The notes beneath the pieces were generated by a model. It made no database searches and was not told the origin of the DNA. It was given only the letters and a program-made list of their open reading frames with translations. Below, piece after piece: positions 40,401-52,400 of a DNA stretch of 64,000 bases. The stretch spans positions 928,001-992,000 of the forward strand of contig JAQFVV010000186.1 in assembly GCA_028023455.1 (NCBI GenBank), in the 5' to 3' direction. The translations under genes were made by a program, and so were the position numbers. The first letter of the stretch is position 1. Each line of letters starts with the position of its first letter. This DNA comes from Epiperipatus broadwayi (taxonomy: Eukaryota; Onychophora; Udeonychophora; Euonychophora; Peripatidae).

Positions 40401-43400
40401 TATTGTGCCAAAATATATAGATATGTAGAGTATATGCATTTGCATTTTTCAATTATGAATAAATTTTTACTTACAAATTTCATACTATAAATCTAATTTG
40501 ATTCAAGATTTTAATCTCAAAACTTTTATATTTCTAGATTATCAGGTTTATCACCATTCATGGGCGATAATGACGCTGAAACTTTAAATAATGTCACTCA
40601 AGCAGAATGGGATTTTGAGGATGAATCATTTGATGAAATATCTGCAGAAGCAAAAGACTTCATCTCTAAATTATTAATTAAAGAACAAAGGTAAATTATT
40701 ATAAATTTATATATATAAATGTATGTATAAATATAGATTTGAAGGACCTTATGATGCTATAATGGCACATCTGCCCAATATGGCAATGATCTCAGTTTAA
40801 TTCCTGGTTGAGTAAACTCAGATATGTTTCTTCAATAGATTAAAAATCTTTCTTTTATGTTGTCTGAGTAACTAATTATCAAAAAGTGTTCAGTAAATGA
40901 AATATCACCTGACTTAGGCAAAGAGTAAAACATCAGGCTGAAAATGGCAAATAGAAAGCTTGTGGAGAGATATTTACTCTGTAGTAGCTAACTTAAATAC
41001 TCTTTGATCTTTTTCAGATATATTCAAATAATGGAGTCTTTGATAAAATAAGTTTAAGAGATATATTAAGCACTTGGCGATCAATATATGAAGAGCTTAA
41101 CAGTTTAAAGTGTTTAATCTGATCTGCTTTCAATATCTTTGTATTGATATCGTAATCATAGCAATGAATGAGCAAAATTGTGGGTGAAGGGTATGATATA
41201 AATATCATGTAAATTATATTCAAATAGCATCTAAAATACATATTGTTAAAAATTCCAAGATTATAATTGGTGTTTATATTTTATTAGTCAATGCTATATT
41301 ATATTAAATCCAATAAATGTTTGTTAGAGTGATTGGAATAAGAAAAATATAATAATATAAAATAATAATACATACAGAGGTAAAGTCAGTAATGGTAAAA
41401 AGAAAATGTAAAAAAAATATTTATATTATTAACAAGATGGATTGGAATACCAAACTTTCCATACAGTAGTTCCACCAAGTTCAACTTTTTGTAATCAATG
41501 GATGCAAGAAGACTGTACATAAAATCCCAGTGGCTACACATCCAACATTCCAGATTAGTTTCTAGCTTGTGACTTTCATCAGTGAGGAGTCTTGGATTTG
41601 AGAGCACTGCACCTAGATCTTAGGATCTAATGCAACTTTCCAGCAGCCATCTTTTATCTTTTTGGCTAAGTAAAATGCTAGAAGCCCCAGATGAAAACAA
41701 CATAATGTTTCCAACTCAAGTTCATTTGCTTGTATAGTTATATAGATCTGAATTTAGTTCAGCATCTATACATTTTGATGTCTTTGGTTTTTCAAAAACC
41801 ACCATCACCATTATTCTATGGACATTAGATTCTAAGATCTAATTGCAGTGATCTCAAATCCAAGGCTCCTCAGTGATAAAATCCACAAGTTAGAAACTAA
41901 TTTAGGGATGTTGGGTGAGTAGACACTAGATAGGGGATTTTATGTACAAGTCTTTCTGCATCCATTGATTTTGTGACACTACTGTATGGAGAGTTTGGTA
42001 TTCATTAACAGCATGAGTAAGAATATGAAACAGTGTTCATGTGAAATGAATTGGGTTTGATGTTTAGAAGTAATGTTTGCTTCAAAGTTACTTAGTATTA
42101 TTCATAAAGCTGCGCATTCTGGTATATTTAATATACTTCTATTATATACTAATATACTATTTAGTAGTTAAAATTGGCCTCCACTAAGACACAATATAGA
42201 TTCGAGTTTAGTTTTAATTCTGGGCATTTTTGCTATAAAATTTTGAATTCCAAAATTTTGCATATCCATTTATTTTAAACAACACCTTTAATTTGAGATC
42301 TCCACCTTCAATTATTTTTTGTTATAAAGAAACATCTACTCTGATTCTGACACATTTAAATGGCTTAACAATCCGTGATGGTACCTCCAAGTTTTCGGAA
42401 TATTTAAAGCAAATATTTATACCTTTTTCATTTTTTAAAAAAATAATCGATAATAATTGCATAGTATCAGCAGAAATCTTATCTTTTTCGAGAATAGACA
42501 TCTTAAATTTCAAAATAATGAAAATTAGTGTGGAAGTAAAATGGTCAATTTAAAAGCTAAATCTAAGAATAATTGTCTGTGCTTGAATAAGATTAATATC
42601 TTTTTGAGGTAATTTATTTCGAAAATTAGGAAAACACATCTGCTAAAATATATGCATTTTTAAATCTAATAATTGCATGTCCATAAGTATAACAATTTGA
42701 AGAACATACAACTATATTAAAAATTTTAATTAATCTCTGTAAACAGTCGCCTTTGGACTATGGCACACATCTGTATGAAACAGCAAATTATTATATACTT
42801 CATCACTGCTATCACACAACTGCGTAAAAAATCATTTAAATATTTTGATTTTATAATATAACTTTTATGCACAAATCTAGAATGTCAAAAAGGTTTTCAT
42901 CAAGTTGTTTTTTTGCTAGAAAACTATAACATGTAATGTTCAAATGTCCTGGACTTTTTCTTTCAGATAAGCTAGAAACTTTTACATTTTCAATTATCAA
43001 CGCCATCACAATTAAATTAGAAATCGATATTTGTCTAATAATTATTCAAAATAATCAAAAAAATTTCACCTGCCATGCAAGTCTTTGTGTCTGACTGATT
43101 AACAATAAGAAAGTTTCCTGTGATTTTTTTGGGCTCTAAAGGCAAACAAATACTATCAATATTCTTATTCTCCTGAAAGTTGCTTTGACTAAGTGAATGG
43201 TAAATTTATTTGATTGCAGGTCAAATAATAAAGATTTTTTAATGACCTTAATCATTTTATCAATGTGATATTGTATTATGGTATTATTCAGAGGAACACT
43301 TTTTAATACTAGATTTGAATCAACTTTCATTATAATATGTATTACTTTTCTTATTACGAAGAAAATTAAATTTTCACAAACTATATAAAGACATTGTAAT

Positions 43401-46400
43401 AATATGTTGGACTATTTCCTTTATTTGTTATTAAATGTTGAATGTATAGAAAATTTTAAACTTTATTTTAAACACAAACATCTTGTTAGTTATAACACAC
43501 AAATAGACAACACAGGTTAGTAATTACATAATGTTTCCAGTAGTATTATTCTCCATTCTTTTTCAAATAATACTTTTAGATTCTTGAATATCGAATTTTA
43601 AGGCAATGTTCTAACCAACTGAGCTATTCTGTCAAAGAGTAATATTGTCACTGGTCAGGCCAGCAATACTTGAAGAAGAGTAGAAAATATTACTATTTGA
43701 AATATTGTGTAATTACTAAACTGGGTTGTCTATGTGTGTGTTCTATTACTAACAAGTTGTTTGTATTCGAAAAGTTTAAATAAAGTTTAAAACTTTTTTA
43801 TACATTCAACATTTAATGATTGATGAGTGAAATAGTCCAACATATTATCACATCTAATATACTATCATCACAAACCTTTGTCCAAATGTATAAAGACATT
43901 ATCTTTTTGCAATTAAAAGAGTTATGCTGTAAAATGTTTTAATTCTACCTTCAACCGTTTTTAAAAGTCAATAAGTTACAAAATAATTGAAGTTCCATTT
44001 TTGAATGTAAAATGTTTTTATTTTTAAAATACTCAAAATTATTATCATTTTTATTAACATGCATTCTTTTAACACCTTCTCTCATTTTTGTTGGCTTTAT
44101 TGAATTATTGGTAAATGTTTTTTCTCACATTTGACATAGAAATAAAACCTAAGCTTAAATATTCTTGGAAGTACAATTTCTTTTTGGTATTGACATATTT
44201 ATTAAATTCCTTTAAAACTATATATGTCTGACAAATAATTAGTATGTAAATATACAAAGCATATATATATATTGTAACGGGCACATACGTACGTTACATT
44301 GGTTTTTTTTTATTAGTAAACATAAAAAGAATAAAAGTTCGCAAATAAAACTTCCTTTTTAAGAATTAAAAATTGAAAATTAAAATTCTATACTAAACTC
44401 ATATATATAAAATCGCACAGATGAAAAAAATTATTAAAATAAAACTTTATTAAAAATAGAAAAGGTATTTTAAAAACAAAAACTTAAAAAGATTTGGAGA
44501 TAAAAATATATCTTTAAGTTTGAAAACAAATTAATTGGTGTTATTGAAAAATGGAAATGATTGTTTTAATTAGTTAAATGTAAACTAGCCTTGGGCATTT
44601 AAATGTATAAGCAATGGTCAGACAGGAGAGAAAAACAATGGAATCGGACCTCATCACATCGATGACGTAATGTCAATTGAATCCTTAAAATTAATATAAA
44701 AGGAAAAGTTTGGAAATTATTAGATAGTTATTATGAGAGGACAGATATGTGTTAGTGCGGAGTTGGAGGGGATTGAAGAGACGCACTCTTCAATTCCTTC
44801 AGTTTTGTTAAAAAAAAAGAAATGACATCGTTTTTTTCTACATTAAGGACCAGCTAAACTAAAAGACTTCCGGATAAATAAAAAACAATGGCTAACTGGA
44901 TACCAATATCTTCAGGATGGCATAGGAATTCCCTTTTCAAAATTACAAACAACTACAAAGTATTGATATTTCAAAACCGTAAGAACTTTAGATAATTCAT
45001 GAACATTAAATTAAAAACTTTCCGTATTTAAAATAATTGAAATAGATTCCTATCTGACCAAACTAAATTATTTATTAATTAGTTATAATTTTATTTGATG
45101 TATTTCTTTTTTGTAAAATCATTTCCATTTTTTTTTTTTTGTTCTTTAAGTTTTATTTATGATTTTTGTTTTGCTATAAATTAAATTATATAAATGTTAA
45201 ACTTAAGTCGGGCGTGAATGGCTATATAGATTTATAAAGTTATATTAGGGGAGGGTAATCTTAGGTTATTTGTTTCATAGTTGAATTGGGTCAATGGATT
45301 GGATATATTGGTGTAAGTAGTAGATGTAGTATGAGATTCACTATGGGCAGAATCGCTTTTCATGCCGCACACTTTATTTTTGCCTATGGAATGTGATCGT
45401 AAGTCGGCAAAATGACCGCAGTCTTTTCCTAAGGAGTTTTTTTTTATTGCTCTTATCGTCTGATAGATGTAGTATTTCTATCTGATGAAAGGCAATTTCT
45501 TCTCTTAACCTATTTGTGCTGTCGTAGTCATATTACATTGAATACATCGATATATCAGATGGATTGAAGTTGGTTTGACTGTGAACTTTTGACCTAAGGT
45601 TAAACAAGGATAGAATATTTTCTTTTCAAATGCAATCTATGTAGTCTATTCATACTCGACACTCTAAATAAAAATGCATTAAATTTAAGTTGGGTATAGA
45701 CACTTGCATGGGTTCGTTACCGGTTAATTATGTTTCTGGTTTTCGTATTTGATCAAAATGTATAGACATTTGGTAAATACTGATACCTTACGGTGAGTAT
45801 CTAAGATGTATTTATGTCAGATGTCTTTTAAGTAAATTGGTGTCTTGTGGCATCTTATGATGAATGCCATTGGGTTTCTTATAAATTCCCCTCTGCATTT
45901 CCATCAATGACTTTATATTTTGATCGTTTATGTTTATTTTGAAATGTTTTTGACCATGTAATCTATGTAACCGATCTATACTCAATATTAAAAACACATT
46001 TTATAAATCCATCTGTGCGAACTTATAAAATTTAAAATGTAAACTTATAAAAATTAAAATGTAAAATAAAATTCTAAAATCAAGTTAAAATTATAAAATA
46101 AAAATAATGTTAAATGTTAAAGTAAACATGCTAAAATAATAATGTTAAGTTTTATATATATATGTGCGTAAATAAATGTTTGTATGTTAATTACTGGCAG
46201 TGGTTTATTTTATTCTTTTTTATATATTCTTAGATAAGAATTTATTATAAATATAAATCTCTGTTATTCTAATGAGCTAGTGACAATGGGCTAATGACCG
46301 GATATCAAAATATATAAAATAAAAATTTTTTTTTTGACTTACGTATCTACCTACTTTATAAATTTTCTAGATTCAAATGCCTAGATGGCGCCCTGTAGTG

Positions 46401-49400
46401 TAATTACGTTAAGTTTTAATCTCCGGATCATTATAATATATATATAATGCTCAAGGCTAAATGGATTTATAAGTAACCATTAGAAACCACTCAGCACTTA
46501 GACAATCCCAATACAGATAACAATAATTTCAAACTGTTGTCAAGGCAACCTCCTTTTAGCAATAGAGGTGGAATACCACCTCTATTAATAGTCTCATATA
46601 TTTATATAGACACTAAACATTGCAACTTGACCACAGAGATTGAAATTATTGATATAAAAAAGTTTAAATAAATCTCCTTAAACAGGTAAACCTGAATGCA
46701 GGCTAATAAATAGTCAATTCTAAGATTACACATTGCAATTATAATTTTCAAATTGCATCCAAAATATTACTTAAATAATAATGTAATAATGCTCAAGTAT
46801 AAGTATTACTTATTATTTAAGTAATACTTTTAATGCAATTCGAAAATTATAATTGCAATTTGTAATGTTATAATTGACTATTTATTAGTCTGCATTCAGA
46901 ACAGGTTAAGTTTACCTGTTTAAGAAAGTTTATTTAACTTCTTTCCATCAATAATTTCAATCTTTGTGGTCAAGTTGCAATTTATTAGTGCCTATATAAA
47001 TATATGGGATCATTAATAGAGGTGGGATTCCACCTCTATTGCTAAGAGGAGGTTGTCTTGACAACAGTTTGAAATTCTTGATTGTTATCTGTATTGGGAT
47101 TGTCTAAGTGTTGATTGGTTTCTAATGGCTATATATATACAATTTTTCCAAAAATTTAATAACAATATTTTATGTTAGTCTTTATAAATTACTATATTGT
47201 CTATTGAATCTGTTGTTATATTCATGACTATTATTTATATTTATTTATTTTCAGTGACAGATTGACAGCTAAACAATGTTTAGATCACAACTGGCTAAAG
47301 GTATGGTTTTAAAACATATTTAAAAGTAATTTGATTTGCAAGTTATGTTTTTTTTTGTTATTAATAATTTTAAGCTTTAATTAAATAGGTATCTGTCTAT
47401 AATTATTATTTCTAAATAATATTTTAATTTGCGAAGTGCCGATAATTGAAAATTGAAATAAATTGAGATACTGCAATCTCTAGCAGCTCGCTACAATACT
47501 TAAACAACAGCCAATCAAATGGCACGGATAGCTGTCAAAAATGACATCCAAATCTAAACACACAACAAAGATTTTACAAGAAAAGGGCAGCCACTCTTTT
47601 TTCTACTTTCCTTTCTATATATCTAAGCCAGTCGTAAGCATTTAGGTTTGAAAGCTTGAAGCTTTAAATATCTTCACAATTAATCCACCGAGTCTAAATC
47701 ACAAACGTACAATGCGAAATCCTACGATTTACCATGAAGTAGTTTTTAGAATACACAACAAGCAGTAAAGAATGTAAATAATATTTTAATTTGCAAAGCA
47801 CTGATAGTCGAAAATTGAAATAAATCAAGATACTGCAAAGGGTGGCCACCCTTTTCTTGTAAAATCTTTGTTGTGTGTTTAGGTTTGGATGTCATTTCCA
47901 GCAGCTATCCATGCCATCTGATTGGCTGTCATTTAAGTATTGTAGTCAGCGCTAGAGATTTGAAGAATCTCAATTTATTTCAATTATTATTTCTGTTTTT
48001 CTCTATATTAAAACTGTATATTTAGTACTGCCTAACACTATACTAGTAATTATAAATAGAACAGAAATTTATACATTATAATACTAGCCAAAAAAAAAAA
48101 AATTACTAAAATTCTTCCCAACCATGGTTTCATCTATTAATAAATAGACCTTTTCAAATGAAATTCAACTAAGCATACAGCACATATATACAAAACAATA
48201 TAGCTTTCCCATCATTCACTTCAACAACCAACTTCCTTTAACATCAAAGGAATATCTTGATGACGTCTGATTCAAAATATTTTAACATCAAAGTTTTTTT
48301 TATTATTTTCAATTCATATTTTTCGTAAAAGATAACCTCTGCATGGCACAAATATTTTATGACCTGTATTCATGAATATACAAAGTGAGTTACGATATCT
48401 ATTTTTAACTTTAATTCTTTTATTAAGTCTTAATTTACTCTGACCTAAATAAATTTTATGATAACTGCTAGGAATCTCACAAACTACTTCAGGAATAGAT
48501 TTGCAATCAATTGACTGTTTTGAACTATTTAAGTAATGAATTTAAATTCCGGCCTTTCTTCCAGTCCACGCTCATATCACCCAATAAAAAACTATTCTTA
48601 TAAATCAATTTACTAATTGATGTCTTATTGGTTAAAGAAATAAATTCTTTATTCTCATTAACAATTAAATCTTTATTATTAACAGATTTATAGATATTTT
48701 TATTAAATATATTTAATATTCCTAATAAAGTCACGATTATATCTTAACTCAATATAAACACAAGAAAATTGACTTTTTTGAATATAATTAATATTTTCAA
48801 AATTATTAAGCCTATTCCTATAACAAAAATTCAATAAAGAAAGTTTCTTATGAGCAAAAGATTGACAACCGTCTGGCCATATCATATTTCTTAATTTTTT
48901 TTGCTTTAATGAAATGACTACAAAATAAAACATTATCAACACTTAAATCTAAAAAAATTAACTTAACAAATTCAAATGTACCCCCCCCCCCCATATTAAA
49001 TTTAATATTAGAATCAAGAGCATTCAATCTTTCAAAAAAATCCTACAATTTATCTTCCTATATAATAAACAATCATCAATATATTTAACAAATAATTTTT
49101 AAAAAAGAAAAATTATTAATAACATTAGTCTCTAAAAATCAATATAGACAGAGCGCATTAAAAAAGAAATAACATAACTAAGAACCCATCTCTCTTTAAT
49201 TTTTTAAAACACATCATTACATATAAAATACATAGAATCCTCTAATAACACTAGCAAATCATAAATAATCTTATCTGCAGAAACTATTCAAATGTTTTTA
49301 AAACTTCAAAGAAACACATTAATGCCTTTTGTCCTATCAACTGATTGATACATGTTTTCAATATCTAAACTCCAAGAACACAATCATTTTCTAAAACAAA

Positions 49401-52400
49401 TCCATCAATTTTATCATATGCTTGAAAAGAAGAAGATAGACAAAATTGATCTAAATTTATATAATTCTTAAAAAAAAAAAACATATAAATTTTTTATCAA
49501 CAATCGCCCCATGTAAAATCAAAAGTACATCTTAAAGAAAAATTATCTTTCAAATTAAAAAAAAAAACCTTAGGATAACAATTTAAATAAGTAGATCTAT
49601 CTAAAATTTTTATTTACTATAATTTTCACAATTTCAATTAACTTTATTTTATTTTCTTACCAGGATCAGAATTTAAAATAAAATACTTCCCATTATTTCA
49701 TTCTAAAAAAACATTATTTTTAAAATCATTATTATTTAACAATGTCAAATGGCCACCTTTAGCCTTCTTTATTGAATGTTTGTTATAGGAATAGAAGACT
49801 TAATAATTATGAAAATAATATTCAGAAGAATCAATTTTCTTCTGACTATATTGAATTTGAATATAATCATGAATTTATTAGGAATGCTATATTTAATAAA
49901 AATATGTTAATAATAAAGGTTTAATAAAGAGTTTATTTCTTTGCCATGTAAGTCACCAATTAGTAAATTGATTTATAAGAATAGTTTTTTATTGGGTAGT
50001 ATATAAGTGGCCTGAAAAAAAGTCCTGAATTTAAATTCATTACTAAATAGTTCTAAACAGTCAATTGATTACAAATCTATTCTAGGGTTAGTTTATAAGA
50101 TTCCTTACAGTTGTCATAAAATTTATAGAGATCAGAGTAAATTAAGTCTTAATGAAAGAGTTAAAGTCCATAAGAGTAGCGTTAAAAAATAGATATCATA
50201 ACTCAGCTTTGTATAATTAAGAACTAAATACAGATCATAAAATATTTGATAATGCAGGGGTTATCTTTTATGCAAAAAGTGAATTGAAAAGAAGAGTAAA
50301 AGAAACTTTAATGATAAAATTTTTTTGAATCTGAGGCTATCAATCTTATAAAGACACCCTTTGATATTAAAGGAAGTTGGTAGTTGATGTGAATAATGAG
50401 TAGGCTATTTTGTTTTGTGTGTGTATATATATATATGTTGTATGTTTAGTTAACTTTCTTTTGAAATGTCTATTTGTTAATAGACGAAACAATGATTGTG
50501 GAGAATTTTAGTAAAATTTAGTTTTTTTGGCAAGTATTGTAATATCATATGAATTTCTATTTTAAATTATATATTATATGTCATAAAAAAGAATAAATAC
50601 TTTTTTAAAGAAAATTCAGCACATTAGTTTACGGAAATGCTCCAAGTGCTAATCAAACAATTATCTATTCATCTACTTATAGTTATCTACCTATTTATCC
50701 ATTTGCTTATTTATTTATTAAAAATATAAAACTCATTTTAGAAGAATCTTATTTGAGAGTGAAAATATGTAGTAATTTGTTATGCTTGCTTTTTTCGTAG
50801 TATTATACGATCTGATTCTTATGTAAACTTGCATAATAAATTAAAATCATTTCACTTTTGACTTTCCACTGGTAAATGATATAATTACAGCTTGCAATAT
50901 CTACTTTTAATTGGGCCTTTATTTTATTATGTAATATTTGTAAAATGTTTATAAAAATATATAGAGAATTTCCACTAAATTTCTGACATTTAAGTGTATA
51001 AACGTGGCATAAATGTATAATGTCAAAAGTGGATTATTATCTAATAACATCATTGTGAGAATGCATCAAAATAAGAAAATTTCCTTTAATAAGACTCTCG
51101 ATATTCCTCACATACTCAATTTGGTATGTGGGGTGCAAAAAAATCTACACACAGCCCCATCCAGATGAAGACCTATTCTTTATCCAATCACTTCAAAAAA
51201 TTACGAAAAGAGATAAAATCCTATCATCCAAATTTATCTAAGATGAGACCTGGAAGCTATTTCAAATCCCCAAGAACTATAAGTAACACGAGATCTACAA
51301 CAACAATCAAACTTTATCTATATGGACTAAATCAATTTTTTTTTCTATCTAAAAAAAATAAATAAAAAATAATCACTTGCAACCACATAATAACTCTAAT
51401 TAAAAATATTCTTCTCCTTAATCAATTCAGTTCGCATATTAGAATCAAAGCTTTATATACTATTAATGACAAGGAAAAAAAAATAAAGTGAAAAAACATC
51501 ATTTGTTACCTTATATTAAAAGTGTTACTATTAAGATCAAATAGTTGATTTAGTTTCCATATTAAAACTTCCTTTCCTCTAGCAAACATCGTGGTGATTG
51601 TTTTTTTTTATAAATCTAAAGATCAAGAAATTTTAGAATATCAAAGTACGTATGAAATTCCATATTTGGGTTGACCAAGAAATTAAATGAATTAACTTAA
51701 AATGTTTTTAGTCAGAAGTTAATTACATGAATTTTTACATTGCATTTTTTTTAGATATGGCCTTTGATAACACTAAAGTACCAATTAGGTTGAAAAAAAT
51801 ATGGTTTATGAACTCTGAATGAGTCTGCTGAAGTTCAGATTAAGCAGGGGTAAGGAAAGTCATTGCACACCTGAGGTCTATTATTTTACCTCTTTTTTCT
51901 GTATCAATATTTTTAAAAAGTCTATACTTTAAAATAAAAGAAACTTTTCTAAACCTTTCTCCGATTATGATGAACAACCATTAAAAAATAAAATCTAATG
52001 AAAAGACTTTAATTCACAATCAGACTCATTATTATTTGAGACGTAATAATTCTCTGTGACAACATAACCTTGACAGAGATGAATAAGATTTCCTAAAAAA
52101 TGTTGGTAATCTATATCTGCACAAAAGATGTTTGTGTCTGTGGATCTTTTTTAAAGATTTTAGACAGGATTCTTAAGCTTCTAATCAGAATTTTTCAATG
52201 TGGAAAATTAATATATTCTATGACCCAAAAACTTCATTAATTTCAAATTTTAATTGATTGTATAGATATTTAAGATAAAATATTTTGATGAGATTTTAAA
52301 TATAATTTTTACTTATGGTATAAAACAAAGTACGAATTAAAAATAGGGTATTGCAAACTGAAATTACACCATTTATCAATAATATTTGTTTGAACTATTT

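Noticed and set aside
40750-40815. Possible tRNA-derived SINE in intron 4
   Set aside because: B-box-like CAGTTTAATTCC and a partial A-box are present, but stems do not pair.
51126-51365. 79-codon open frame in intron 5
   Set aside because: More complex than average but unrecognised, with no splice or expression evidence; kept only as a note.
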